From: Chryseobacterium indologenes
Lineage (GTDB): Bacteria; Bacteroidota; Bacteroidia; Flavobacteriales; Weeksellaceae
Assembly (NCBI GenBank): GCA_001013295.1
Contig: LAZY01000099.1
Location: 1 to 64,000 of the forward strand
DNA: 64,000 nt
Direction: 5' to 3'
The translations under genes and the position numbers were made by a program. The notes under the pieces were generated by a model. That model was given only the letters and a program-made list of their open reading frames with translations, made no database searches and was not told the origin of the DNA. Shown here piece by piece: positions 32,642 to 41,920 of this stretch. Position 1 is the stretch's first letter; each line of letters begins with the position of its first letter.

Positions 32642-35467
32642 TTAGAAATTCAGTTTTATTCCAAGGTTGAATCTTACTCCGTAGTATTCCACCTGCTCAG
32701 GACGGTCTTCGTTTTTACCGAAGTGATAGATCAGTGGTTTGTTCAGGATATTGTTTACATCTGCGTATAACGTCAGGTATTTTGTAAACTGGTAAGAACC
32801 CCCGAAGTCAAGATTGCTGTATTTACCATAGTAAGAATCATTGATGTCGTCTTCAGCATATTCCACTGCATATTTCCCTTTGTAATTGTAAGCAAGTCTT
32901 GCGTTGAATCCTTTTTTCTCAAAGAAAAGCTGGGCATTATAAAGCTCTTTAGCCTGATAAGGCAGTGCAACCTTTCTTCCGCTTGGCTTTTCCATTTCAG
33001 AAGTCATGAAAGTCGCATTAAGCTGTACCCCGAAATACTGAAGGAAACCAGGCAAAAAGTCAAATCTCTTATTGATTCCCAATTCGATACCACCCAGCCA
33101 TGCTGCATTTCCGTTGTTGGGAGCGGTAAACTGTACCCCGTTGATTCCGTTATAATTTCCGATAAATGAGTCCTGGAAGATCGGGTCTGTAATCGATTTA
33201 TAGAAAACACCACCACTCAGGATTCCTACATTGGAAAAATAATATTCTCCCATCAGGTCAAAATTCAAGGAATATGTAGGATTAAGGTTAGGGTTTCCTC
33301 CTTTGAATTCATTATCCGCTTCAATATAAGTTCCGCCCGGTGTAAGATCCCCAAAATTTGGTCTTGAGAACGTTCTTGTTGCTGCAAAACGAAGATTGGT
33401 TTTATCATTCAATGTATATTTTAAATGAACCATCGGAAGAACAGCCAGATAGTTTTTGGTATTTTCAACAGGGGTAAGAACGTCATCAATTACACTGTAT
33501 CCTCTTACTTTTGTATTGGTATTTGACAATCTGATTCCTCCAAGAAGGGTAATCTTATCATTCAGTTTGTAAGTGGCCATTCCATAAGCATCTGCATGTT
33601 TTTCAAACACATCGAAATTTCTTCCCAATGCTCTATTATACTCTAAAGCCTCAGAATCTGCAGGATTGATCTTTAAATTTCCCTGATTCTGGTACCAGAA
33701 TTGATTCATTCCTGTCGTGGAAAGTACCGGTCCGAAAGTATTCCCGATGTGGGTATTCATTTCACTTAAATATTTCGGTCCGTTGGCTTGCGTCGTAATA
33801 TATTGAGAATAATCTGACAGAAGAGGCGCCGTTCCGTTACTCCAGTTGTAGAAAATATCTGAGAATTTTGCATTACGTTCTTTATCTCTGTATTTGAATC
33901 CATATTTGAAGGTCAGTTTATCGGAAGCATTGATTTCATGATTGAACGCTGCTACGATTTTATCTTTCTCTTCCACAAAAACCTTATAGAATTCAAGATC
34001 TGTAAATCTCATCTGGGAAGCATCCATCTTAAAGTTCGGATCACTGTAGAAACCGAAGAGTGCATCAGGGTTTTTATAATCAAGCTTTCCACCGTCAGCT
34101 TTCCAGTATGCTCTTGGCCCGTTTCCGTGATTAGAGATATAATCCGGATTGATGCCCACTCCAGATTGGGTGTATTTGATTACGTAATAGGAATTATTCT
34201 GTTTGTCAGGGATATTTCCATATTTAAACTTGTTGTCGTAATAAGATAAATCCCAGTCGATTTTTCCTTTATTTAAATTATGAACTCCACCCAAAGACAC
34301 AGACATAAGTTCCGTGATCAGTAAATTATGAATATTCTGAAGCTCAACTCTTGCCGTATTGTTCGCAGAGCTGAATTTATCAAATCTGATCCTGTGTTTG
34401 TAATGCGTTTCATCATCCGAAAGCGTACCATACATTCCTTTCAGATAGAAAGTTGTTTTGGGGGATAGAACATATTCAAAAGCCGTATTGATCCCGGTTG
34501 TTTTTCTTACTCCGTTGTAATCACGCAGCTCCAGTCTGAAAACACCTTCATCACCACTTCTTCTCGCTTCAAAATTATCCGTAGACCAGTTTCTGATAAA
34601 GTGGGCAAAGTTGAATAAATACCCGAATTTTTTATCCTTGGTTCTTCCACCATAAAGCAATCCAAGGTTATAAACTCCTTTGTCTGATTTGGCATTGTAT
34701 CCGCTTCCTAAAGTCGCTTTGAACTCCGTTTTCATTGGCGGCGTTTTGGTAATGAAATTGACTCCACCGCCAATTCCATCAGCTTCAATATCAGGAGTAA
34801 AAGACTTATTCACATGCACATAGGAGATCAATTCCGTAGGAAAGAAGTCAAATGCTGTTGCTCTGGATGTAGTCTCTTCTTCAGCTGTGGGAAGTCTGTT
34901 CCCGTTAATGGTTGTTGATGCCCAGAATGGCGGAAGTCCTCTCAGAGAAACAAATCTTCCTTCTCCCTGGTCTCTTTCAATCGAAACCCCCTGTACACGC
35001 TGTACCGTTTCTGCTGCATTTCTGTCCGGTAGCTTTCCGATTCCGTCCGAAGCGATAACATTGGTAATATTGATGGCATTTTTCTGAAGATTTAATGCTC
35101 TTGCCTCCGTATTTTTCAACGTTCCGGTCACAACAACTTCATCAATATTTTTTCGCTGCTGGGAAAGTTTTACCGTTCCCAGGTCAAACGTTTCTCCGGG
35201 TTTTAAATCAACATTAATATCGGTAGATTCGTAACCGATATAGCTTATCTGCAGGCTGTACTGGCCTTCTTTGATGTCATTGATGGTAAATTTTCCGTCA
35301 ACATCAGTGGTCGTATTTCTGGAAAGACCTTTTATTTTCACTGAGGCGCCGGGAAGGGGCTGGCTGTCGTCAAGAACAGTTCCTATAATTAACTGTTTCT
35401 GCGCTGAAACAAAAATAATGAAACAGACAAAAACAAGGGTAAGTAATTTCTCTAATGTTGTTTTCAT
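32642..35467 (-). CDS. TonB-dependent outer-membrane receptor
   Basis: This is an outer-membrane gated channel for substrate uptake powered by TonB. The signal peptide is followed by a carboxypeptidase-regulatory-like beta domain (about 25-100: GTVLDDSQPLPGASVKIKG), a plug domain (NITNVIASDGIGKLPDRN; VSIERDQGEGRFVSLRGL), and a beta barrel ending in GVRFNLGIKLNF with a terminal Phe. The plug resembles the TIGR01782-type receptors used for sugars and similar nutrients. The frame extends to 35500, but the true signal peptide starts at MKTTLEKLL (35467), giving 941 aa. It is the first gene of the phosphonate operon and presumably admits the organophosphonate; no SusD partner is present. Confidence 0.88.
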   Translation of the reverse strand: MKTTLEKLLTLVFVCFIIFVSAQKQLIIGTVLDDSQPLPGASVKIKGLSRNTTTDVDGKFTINDIKEGQYSLQISYIGYESTDINVDLKPGETFDLGTVKLSQQRKNIDEVVVTGTLKNTEARALNLQKNAINITNVIASDGIGKLPDRNAAETVQRVQGVSIERDQGEGRFVSLRGLPPFWASTTINGNRLPTAEEETTSRATAFDFFPTELISYVHVNKSFTPDIEADGIGGGVNFITKTPPMKTEFKATLGSGYNAKSDKGVYNLGLLYGGRTKDKKFGYLFNFAHFIRNWSTDNFEARRSGDEGVFRLELRDYNGVRKTTGINTAFEYVLSPKTTFYLKGMYGTLSDDETHYKHRIRFDKFSSANNTARVELQNIHNLLITELMSVSLGGVHNLNKGKIDWDLSYYDNKFKYGNIPDKQNNSYYVIKYTQSGVGINPDYISNHGNGPRAYWKADGGKLDYKNPDALFGFYSDPNFKMDASQMRFTDLEFYKVFVEEKDKIVAAFNHEINASDKLTFKYGFKYRDKERNAKFSDIFYNWSNGTAPLLSDYSQYITTQANGPKYLSEMNTHIGNTFGPVLSTTGMNQFWYQNQGNLKINPADSEALEYNRALGRNFDVFEKHADAYGMATYKLNDKITLLGGIRLSNTNTKVRGYSVIDDVLTPVENTKNYLAVLPMVHLKYTLNDKTNLRFAATRTFSRPNFGDLTPGGTYIEADNEFKGGNPNLNPTYSLNFDLMGEYYFSNVGILSGGVFYKSITDPIFQDSFIGNYNGINGVQFTAPNNGNAAWLGGIELGINKRFDFLPGFLQYFGVQLNATFMTSEMEKPSGRKVALPYQAKELYNAQLFFEKKGFNARLAYNYKGKYAVEYAEDDINDSYYGKYSNLDFGGSYQFTKYLTLYADVNNILNKPLIYHFGKNEDRPEQVEYYGVRFNLGIKLNF

Positions 35468-35758
35468 TTTTACATATATTAAATTTTTTATGCAAATCAC
35501 GCCAATAATTTTAATATATATAAATATTTCGTATTAAGTATTGATTAACAAATAAGTGCTGTTTGTTACGCTTATTTTACTTTGGAGACTAAAGAAATTA
35601 ATGAATCTAAATGAAGTAAAACGCTGTTTCAATTCGCTATACCAACGTTTTTTGTAAATAATATTTAAAAATGACAAATGGGAATATTTCGTTGAAAAGT
35701 GCCTGTTTTAGTTAATATTCTGTTCATTTAAGAAAGAAATAGAAAATTAAAAGTTGCA

Positions 35759-35769
35759 TATTTGTAAAC
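35759..35769 (-). promoter_or_regulatory. GTTTACAAATA motif upstream of the TonB receptor
   Basis: TATTTGTAAAC on the plus strand is identical in 11 bases to the core of the inverted repeat at the phosphodiesterase promoter, and is followed by a second TTTTGTAAAG. It is a possible shared operator of the phosphonate genes. Confidence 0.4.
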
Positions 35770-35881
35770 TTTTGTAAAGTTCAATAAGCAAATCGAAGTA
35801 AATAAATCTGAAAAAGATAATATAACGGCTTATCTGAAGTATTGAAAATTTTGACTTTATTTTACGAAAAGAAGGGTGAGC

Positions 35882-36170
35882 TTTTATTTAACGCAAAGTT
35901 TCAGGGATTCAAATCCTTTATTGAAGTGAGCAAAGGTGGCGAATTTGTCGCTGAAGAAGGTGAATTTTATAGCTTTCGCTTAGAAAGAATCAATTTTATT
36001 GATTCCAATCTTTGCCTCCTTAAAATATTATGTTTAGAAATAAAAACCTTTGCGTTTGAAAAATATGCAGCTCTGCTGTGAAAAGCTCAATGGTTTTCAT
36101 TAAAAGATATATTTAAGAGACTAAGCTTAGGCTAAAGCCTGTCCCTATTGAATGCTATGAGCTATGTGTG
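35882..36170 (+). repeat. Composite dispersed repeat, copy A
   Basis: The element of about 290 bp has these ordered blocks: TTTAACGCAAAG; TTTGTCGCT; TCGCTTAGAAAGAATCAAT followed by the complementary ATTGATTC; CTCCTTAAAATATT; ACCTTTGCGTTTGAAAAAT; CTCTGCTGT; AAGCTTAGGCTAAAGCC; and CCTATTGAATGCTATGAGCT. The same blocks recur in the same order on the other strand at 41921-42240. It contains the hairpin GAATCAAT-TTT-ATTGATTC. Confidence 0.85.
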
Positions 36171-36185
36171 GTTTATAAAAAATGA

Positions 36186-36755
36186 TTAGGCAGTATAAAA
36201 GTACAACACCAGCATCACACAGCTTTCATTACTGATGCTTACCGGAACGTGCGGAAATTTCCCGTTAAAATATAAAGAATCACCTTCTTTCATGATGACT
36301 TCTTCATTGTCTATGATGTATTTTACTTCGCCTTTTAAAATATATTTGAATTCCCAGGCGTCGGTGATCACCTTTTCCCTTTTAGAATTGGGTTCAAGAG
36401 TTAGTAGTACCGCTTCAAAGCCTAAAGAATGGAGGCTTTTGCTGAATATATGCATGTACTTAAAGCCTTCAGCCTCAACTTCTTTTTCGATGACCTGCTG
36501 GCTTTCTTTGGGAACATAAATGAATTTAGCATTGGATTTTTTCTCTACGCCTTCAAAGAAATAGCTGGCATCAATCTCAAGCGATTGAATCAGATCCAGC
36601 AAGACAGGAAGTGAGGGAATGGTTCTTCCGTTTTCAATTCTGGAAACGAGCCCGTTGCTTACATTGGCTTTGAACGCCAGTTCGTTAATGGTTAAATTAT
36701 TCTTTTTTCTAATATCCTTTAATCTTTTGCCGATACCTATTAAAAAGTCATTCAT
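36186..36755 (-). CDS. XRE-cupin transcriptional regulator
   Basis: This 189-aa regulator has an N-terminal XRE helix-turn-helix (about 8-65: LKDIRKKNNLTINELAFKAN; GLVSRIENGRTIPSL) and a C-terminal cupin fold (about 105-187: EFKYILKGEVKYIID; DSLYFNGKFPHVPV). Such proteins bind a small ligand in the cupin and commonly control a nearby catabolic operon. It is transcribed toward the TonB receptor operon, 718 bp upstream, so it is the best local candidate to regulate phosphonate use. A TACCTTTG element lies upstream on the minus strand (36802-36809). The ligand is not known. Confidence 0.85.
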   Translation of the reverse strand: MNDFLIGIGKRLKDIRKKNNLTINELAFKANVSNGLVSRIENGRTIPSLPVLLDLIQSLEIDASYFFEGVEKKSNAKFIYVPKESQQVIEKEVEAEGFKYMHIFSKSLHSLGFEAVLLTLEPNSKREKVITDAWEFKYILKGEVKYIIDNEEVIMKEGDSLYFNGKFPHVPVSISNESCVMLVLYFYTA

Positions 36756-36888
36756 ACGCTGTGCAATTTAACCAGAATTATTTTTCTTCATTATATAAAA
36801 GCAAAGGTAATATTATTCTGTAGAGATTGTACAGGGGACGGAATCAATTCATTAAAAATTATTGTAGCAGATCGAAAAAGAGGTCAAT

Positions 36889-37605
36889 TTAAAATTGTTC
36901 CAGGAGCATAGCCATCTTTAATCCTGAAATATTAAGAAGATTTCCTTCCAGGCGATATGTGATCCCGGTGGTATTGTCATAAATTCTGAAAATATTTAAT
37001 TCATTGGTTACCCCTACTGTTGTGCTTCCCGGTATATTCGACCAGACCGAAGGGCTCAAACTGGCGGAGCTATTGTTCACAGCGTACCCTGAAGGAGTCC
37101 AGAATTCCGTCACAAATGTAGAAACAGAGGAACCGCCTGAAGAATTATTTTTAATCTGCCAATATCCGCCTATTGATGAACTGCTGTAGCGGAAGGAATA
37201 TAAACCATCAGGGGAATTGATCTCGACCGAAGAATTGGCAGTTGTCAATTTTTGTTTAGCAGTAAGTACCCCTGCCATGATGATATTTCCATTGGCATCT
37301 GTTGCTAAGCCAGATGCATTAGGCAAATTGGTCATCTTAATTCCTGAAATTCCTGAAGAACCTGATGTTACCTCTAATTTTGAACTTGGATTAATGGTTC
37401 CAATTCCAATATTGCCGATAGGGGTTACAACAATATCGTTAAGTTGCTGAGCAGTATCCGGATCATTAGGAGCGGCAGGATTATCTTTTCCTGCATCAAT
37501 ATGAAATACGCCTTTAGGATTTTCGGTATTAATCCCTATTTGAGCAAAGCTTTTGTTGCTTAAAATCATACCTAAAAAAATGAGTAATAAATTTAATTTT
37601 TTCAT
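36889..37605 (-). CDS. Secreted hypothetical protein, tail-fibre-like
   Basis: This exported 238-aa protein of unknown role has a signal peptide (1-21, cut after SFA). The N-terminal GINTENPKGVFHIDAGKDN and the repeated GNIGIGTINPSSKLEV pattern are common in Bacteroidota surface proteins that resemble phage tail-fibre stalks. The rest is Ser/Gly/Asn-rich beta structure with no catalytic motif. No type IX tail is seen. It is unlinked to the flanking genes: XRE-cupin ends 133 bp away in the same direction, and the two-component system lies on the other strand. Confidence 0.7.
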   Translation of the reverse strand: MKKLNLLLIFLGMILSNKSFAQIGINTENPKGVFHIDAGKDNPAAPNDPDTAQQLNDIVVTPIGNIGIGTINPSSKLEVTSGSSGISGIKMTNLPNASGLATDANGNIIMAGVLTAKQKLTTANSSVEINSPDGLYSFRYSSSSIGGYWQIKNNSSGGSSVSTFVTEFWTPSGYAVNNSSASLSPSVWSNIPGSTTVGVTNELNIFRIYDNTTGITYRLEGNLLNISGLKMAMLLEQF

Positions 37606-37892
37606 TGTAATATGTTTTTGACGGAGATCATGATTAAGTACATAAGTATGACATTAAACAAAAAGTAAAATACTACCTTGAGTTTGCAGTTTAATAATCC
37701 ATCAAAATAGATAACCAAACTTGATCATTATCTCACTCTTTATTAAATAAAATTAGTTTACAAATAAAAGATTTTAAAACAATCTTAAAAATAGTAGATA
37801 TCTGTCATTTTATATCACTTATTACGAATCTATAAAGTGTTGAATCAATAGGTCCAATATATTATATCACTTATGAAGACAGAAAATTTCCC

Positions 37893-37900
37893 TATTTTTG
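37893..37900 (+). promoter_or_regulatory. -7 element of the two-component operon
   Basis: TATTTTTG fits TAnnTTTG. The predicted RNA start near 37907 lies downstream of the first in-frame ATG (37873), so translation begins at 37921. Confidence 0.55.
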
Positions 37901-37920
37901 TAAAACTCCTTATTTCATTT

Positions 37921-38628
37921 ATGAAAAAAATTATTCTTATCGAAGACGAAACCAGCGTGGTTTCTTTTATTAAAAAAGGACTTCAGGAAAATGGGTATGA
38001 AATTTCTGTGGCTTTTGACGGCCGTACAGGAGTACAGCTTGTGCAGGCCAATGACTTCGATCTGGTGATTCTGGACATTATGCTTCCCGAAATGAATGGT
38101 CTGGATGTATGCAAAGAAATAAGGAAAACCAATCAAAGTGTTCCGATTTTATTCCTTACAGCGTTGGGAACCTCTGAGAATATTGTACTGGGGTTGGAAA
38201 GTGGTGGAGATGATTATCTGGTAAAGCCTTTTAAGTTTATTGAATTGGTGGCTCGTGTAAAATCGCTGCTAAGAAGGAGTCATAACAACGGACCACAGGA
38301 AATGGCAGAACCGGAACCGGATAATGAATATGTATTTCAGTTTTCGGACCTTACGGTGAACGATTATACGAAAAAAGTAACCCGTGCCGGAGAAGAAATT
38401 ACTCTGACTTCTACAGAATATAAACTATTGCTTTATTTCCTTAATAATCCTGAAAAAGTAATTTCCAGAGCCGAGATTCTGGATGCCGTATGGGGTGTAA
38501 ACTACGAATTAGGAACAAATGTGGTGGATGTATACGTCAATTATTTAAGGAAAAAGCTCGATAGTCAGGATGATAATAAATTGATTCACACGGTAATAGG
38601 AATGGGGTATGTATTGAAAAAAGCATAA
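37921..38628 (+). CDS. OmpR-family response regulator
   Basis: This two-component response regulator of 235 aa has a receiver domain (about 1-120: IILIEDETSVVSFIKKGL) with phospho-acceptor Asp52 in LVILDIMLPEMNG, Thr in LFLTALG and Lys in YLVKPF. An OmpR/PhoB winged helix (about 140-233: TSTEYKLLLYFLNNPEKVIS; NVVDVYVNYLRKKLD) follows. The upstream ATG at 37873 is before the promoter's start point and is rejected. It is followed after 3 nt by its histidine kinase. The stimulus is unknown; the downstream Usp-like and DUF1275 genes may or may not be targets. Confidence 0.9.
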   Translation: MKKIILIEDETSVVSFIKKGLQENGYEISVAFDGRTGVQLVQANDFDLVILDIMLPEMNGLDVCKEIRKTNQSVPILFLTALGTSENIVLGLESGGDDYLVKPFKFIELVARVKSLLRRSHNNGPQEMAEPEPDNEYVFQFSDLTVNDYTKKVTRAGEEITLTSTEYKLLLYFLNNPEKVISRAEILDAVWGVNYELGTNVVDVYVNYLRKKLDSQDDNKLIHTVIGMGYVLKKA

Positions 38629-38631
38629 TGG

Positions 38632-40035
38632 ATGTTTAATAAGGTAGTTACAAATCAGACCAAGACGATGGTGCTTTTAATGTTGGTTTTTACAGCCATT
38701 ATTCTGTTGTTCAGTGGTTTGGTCTACTTTTCAATTGTTAATTTTTCTCATCAGAGGTTTTATGAGCTGCTGAAAATTCGTACGGCAACCATTGTTCAGA
38801 TCGAAAAAAGCAAAGACCATCTCGACCTTCCGGAGAATTATATCCTGAATAGTCTGAATGATGAAGAGCTTCCGATGGAGAAAGACTATGTTTTTGCCGT
38901 TCCTTCTGACTCCAATTTCAAAAAAATTTCCCAGGAAGTACACATTCCGGATTATTTCTTTAAGAATATTATCAAAACAGGAGAATCCAATTATAATGAT
39001 AAGGAGTTTTATTATATAGGACAGAGTTTTAAATATGATGACAAAGACTACATTGCGATTGCTTCTGCAAAGAATCATTATGTTGTCTATTATCTTGGTT
39101 TCTTAAAGCGAACGCTGCTTACCTGTATCGTTCTTTCGCTGTTCTTCAGTATGATCTTTTCTTTTTATCTGTCTAAAACATTATTCAGGCCGATCTTAAA
39201 AATTACAGGAAAAGTAAAAGAGATCAGCTCAGAAAATCTTCATTTAAGACTGGAACCCCAACCGGATAATAAAGAACTGAATGAGCTAGTGGATACCTTT
39301 AATGGTATGCTTAACCGTATTGAGACTTCTTTTGAAACCCAGAACCATCTGATTGGAAACGTTTCCCATGAATTAAGAACTCCTCTGACCTCTATTATGG
39401 GAGAAGCTGACGTTGCACTGTCAATCAGCAGAACGCCGGAGGAATATAAAGAAACTCTGGAAATTATCCTGAATGAAGCGGAAAAGCTTGATAAAAAGAT
39501 TAAAGCTTTATTAATGATCGCCCAAACCGGATTCGACGGTAAGATCCAGAAAATGGATAAGGTGAGAATAGATCAGCTGCTTTGGGATGTGATTGAAACT
39601 CTGAGAAGAATCGATTCCAGAAACAATATCTATCTGGATATAAGCATGCTTCCCGATAATCCGAAAAAGCTGAAAGTTCAGGGGAATGAACAGCTTCTGC
39701 ATCTTGCGGTAGCCAATATCATTAGTAATGGATGTAAATATTCTAACTTTCAGCAGGTTAAAGTTTCTTTAGGGGCGACGGATACCGATGTATATATCAT
39801 TGTAAAAGATAATGGGATCGGAATTCCGGAAGTAGAAATGAATAAAATCTACGACCCTTTCTTCAGGGCTTCGAATACCAACAACTACGAAGGCTATGGA
39901 ATAGGGCTTCCACTGGCCCGAAATATCGTAAGAATGCACCACGGTGAACTGATCGTAAGTTCCCATGAGAACCAGGGGACAACCGTTCAAATGCGTTTCC
40001 CTAATTTTTATAGTATGCAGAAGGGCGAAGGATAG
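38632..40035 (+). CDS. Sensor histidine kinase
   Basis: This membrane histidine kinase has 467 aa. Two transmembrane helices (about 15-35 and 155-180) flank a periplasmic sensor of about 115 residues. A HAMP domain (about 185-235) follows, then the H-box NVSHELRTPLTSIMGE with His246, and the ATPase domain with N box (AVANIISNGCKY), DNGIG, and GYGIGLPLARNIV. It forms a pair with the response regulator 3 nt upstream. The sensor domain shows no known fold. The RNA is terminated by the hairpin about 90 nt downstream. Confidence 0.9.
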   Translation: MFNKVVTNQTKTMVLLMLVFTAIILLFSGLVYFSIVNFSHQRFYELLKIRTATIVQIEKSKDHLDLPENYILNSLNDEELPMEKDYVFAVPSDSNFKKISQEVHIPDYFFKNIIKTGESNYNDKEFYYIGQSFKYDDKDYIAIASAKNHYVVYYLGFLKRTLLTCIVLSLFFSMIFSFYLSKTLFRPILKITGKVKEISSENLHLRLEPQPDNKELNELVDTFNGMLNRIETSFETQNHLIGNVSHELRTPLTSIMGEADVALSISRTPEEYKETLEIILNEAEKLDKKIKALLMIAQTGFDGKIQKMDKVRIDQLLWDVIETLRRIDSRNNIYLDISMLPDNPKKLKVQGNEQLLHLAVANIISNGCKYSNFQQVKVSLGATDTDVYIIVKDNGIGIPEVEMNKIYDPFFRASNTNNYEGYGIGLPLARNIVRMHHGELIVSSHENQGTTVQMRFPNFYSMQKGEG

Positions 40036-40121
40036 AGGGACTAAAAGGCTAAGGAGGCAAATAAAGCTGAAAAGACAAAGAGTTGGATAAAGCAGATATA
40101 ATGCTCAAAAATAAAAGGAAC

Positions 40122-40159
40122 TGATTGATCGTAAGTATTGCTGATTAATCGGTTTTTTT
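40122..40159 (+). terminator. Terminator of the two-component operon
   Basis: TGATTGATC (40122-40130) pairs with GATTAATCG (40143-40151) using two G-U pairs, followed by a run of seven T. Confidence 0.65.
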
Positions 40160-40366
40160 GTTTTTATCTTATGAATTCTTTCTTTTTTATTTGCTGGGTA
40201 ATTGTTTTATTTTTAATTGTTTGCGTGTTTTTTATTTGTCTTCTTAGCCCTCTCAGCTTCCTTTGCCCCTGCCTACATTAATTCTCCTTAACAATTTTCT
40301 AATCTCATTTTAATCTCTTTAATGACATTTTAATTCTGTTCCAAAGATCTTCTAATATGGTCGTTC

Positions 40367-40374
40367 TAGTTTTG
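40367..40374 (+). promoter_or_regulatory. -7 element for the Usp-like gene
   Basis: TAGTTTTG fits TAnnTTTG, with a leader of about 36 nt. The -33 element is not clear. Confidence 0.45.
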
Positions 40375-40416
40375 TATCATCAAAAAAGATAAACACAATA
40401 CAAAATAATAAAGAAC

Positions 40417-40911
40417 ATGGCTAAAACAATTTTAATTGCAACAGATTACTCTCTTGAGTCATTGAACATATTGAAAAAAGTACTGAAAGAGAAGGATGCA
40501 GCAGAAGATAAGAACCAGTATAATATTCTTCTTACCTCAGGATATGATTCCGGAGATTCTATCAGAGATCTTTTGTTTAATACCAAAACAACGGTTTTCA
40601 ATAAGATCAGACCTGAAGAGTTTTGTGACGCCTATGGGATTATTAAGAATAAATATCCTCACCTGGTTAATAAAATCGTCTGTGATATTTTCACGGGGAG
40701 CTTTCAGAGAACCTTCAATCAGTATGTAAAGGCTGAAAATATCGAAGAAGCTTATTATTCTCCATCCATCAAAAGTAAAGGAAAAGGGAAGTTTGATCTT
40801 ATTCCTTACATCAAAAAAAGCAAAGAGCTGCAATCTCATGAGATCAGAATTGAAGCAAGAGAAAGTCTTCCGGAAAGAGGAAGGCTGGCAGAGATCTTTG
40901 TAGAGGTCTAG
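40417..40911 (+). CDS. Universal-stress-protein-like protein
   Basis: This 164-aa soluble protein begins with MAKTILIATDYSLESLNILKK, the first strand-helix unit of universal stress proteins (I-L-x-A-T-D-x-S). The rest is only weakly similar: NILLTSGYDSGDSIRD and HLVNKIVCDIFTGS, with no clear G-x2-G-x9-G nucleotide-binding motif. It is therefore a divergent member or a look-alike. It is 35 nt upstream of a DUF1275 membrane protein in the same direction, so they are probably co-transcribed. The role is unknown. Confidence 0.55.
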   Translation: MAKTILIATDYSLESLNILKKVLKEKDAAEDKNQYNILLTSGYDSGDSIRDLLFNTKTTVFNKIRPEEFCDAYGIIKNKYPHLVNKIVCDIFTGSFQRTFNQYVKAENIEEAYYSPSIKSKGKGKFDLIPYIKKSKELQSHEIRIEARESLPERGRLAEIFVEV

Positions 40912-40946
40912 AAAATAGATAATGAACAATTTAAAAAAACTAAAAA

Positions 40947-41774
40947 ATGTTAAGAAATTATAGTAACAGCAGGACACTGGGAGACAATATCAGATTGGGG
41001 ACGCTGACTGCATTTACCGCAGGTACTATAAATATAGCATCCCTATTAATATTCCTCTCTTTCACATCGAATGTAACCGGGCATTATGCCATTTTAGCAG
41101 CAGAGATCAGCAAAGGAAACTGGACGCAGGTTGCAGTCGTAGGTGGATGGATTTTCTTATTCTTCTTTGGAAGTTTTCTATCCAACTTTATTGTGATCAA
41201 TTTTAATAAGAAAAGTAAATATTTTGCCCATGCCATGCCAATTGTGCTGGAGATCATATGTCTTCTCTTTGTAGGAGTTTATGGGCAGCTGTATTATCAG
41301 AAAACCCTGGAAGAAACAGAATATCTGGTTGCCCTGATGCTTTTTGCTACAGGTCTCCAGAATGGGTTGACGGCAAGTATTTCCAACTTCTCTGTAAAAA
41401 CAACCCACCTTACCGGAACCACCACCGATCTTGGAATTCTGGTGTCTATGTTTACCCAGAAAAAATATAGGAAAAACGGCGAATTGATCGGAAGAGCAAA
41501 GTTATTGATGAGCATTATGCTTGCTTATGTTTTAGGGGCCGTATTTTCGGGGATGACTTATTATTATCTGGAATTCAGAGTGTTTTATGTGATAAGTGTA
41601 TGTCTTCTGATTGTCATCGGTTATGATGCTTATAAAATTCATATACGACACTTCAATACCAAATACAGATACAACAGGATTTACAGAAAACCGAATCTGT
41701 TTGCTTATTTGTATGAAAAGATTCACGGAATTCCTAAAAGAGAAAAGAAGAGAAAACTTGTCTTTGAAGACTAA
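40947..41774 (+). CDS. DUF1275 (YoaK-type) membrane protein
   Basis: This is a 275-aa inner-membrane protein of the DUF1275 family with about six helices. The family blocks are LTAFTAGTINIASLLIFLSF, SNVTGHYAI and LQNGLTASISNFSVKTTHLT followed by GTTTDLGI. The function is not established; a transport role is often assumed. The last 40 residues are strongly basic (KIHGIPKREKKRKL) and probably cytoplasmic. A strong terminator follows 43 nt downstream. Confidence 0.85.
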   Translation: MLRNYSNSRTLGDNIRLGTLTAFTAGTINIASLLIFLSFTSNVTGHYAILAAEISKGNWTQVAVVGGWIFLFFFGSFLSNFIVINFNKKSKYFAHAMPIVLEIICLLFVGVYGQLYYQKTLEETEYLVALMLFATGLQNGLTASISNFSVKTTHLTGTTTDLGILVSMFTQKKYRKNGELIGRAKLLMSIMLAYVLGAVFSGMTYYYLEFRVFYVISVCLLIVIGYDAYKIHIRHFNTKYRYNRIYRKPNLFAYLYEKIHGIPKREKKRKLVFED

Positions 41775-41816
41775 AATAGATACATCACTATTAATTTTTT
41801 GTATAAACTAGCTGTA

Positions 41817-41854
41817 AACACCTCTGTTTTATTTATAAAATGGGGGTGTTTTTT
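41817..41854 (+). terminator. Terminator of the Usp-like/DUF1275 transcript
   Basis: AACACCTCTGTTTTA (41817-41831) and TAAAATGGGGGTGTT (41836-41850) form a 15-bp stem with three G-U pairs, followed by TTTT. Confidence 0.85.
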
Positions 41855-41920
41855 AAGGATCATTTATTACAGAATACAGATTGAATGATGTATTGAATAT
41901 TTTACTTACCCACATGGCTA

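Larger units (their letters stand above)
35468..36185. other. 718-bp non-coding region, mostly composite repeat
   Basis: The part next to the receptor gene should hold its promoter, but no clear TAnnTTTG element is found. A GTTTACAAATA-type motif lies at 35759-35769. From 35882 on the region is a copy of the composite repeat described separately. An open frame at 35842-36081 lies in this repeat and is not kept as a gene. Confidence 0.6.
40036..40416. other. 381-bp non-coding region
   Basis: It contains the two-component operon terminator (40122-40159) and, at the far end, a TAGTTTTG -7 element (40367-40374) for the next gene. Between them is a T-rich stretch with no recognised feature. Confidence 0.6.

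Noticed and set aside
35842..36081. A 79-residue open frame upstream of the TonB receptor
   Set aside because: It lies almost wholly in the composite repeat, and the matching copy at 41921-42240 does not keep the frame, so it is a chance frame in a repeat.
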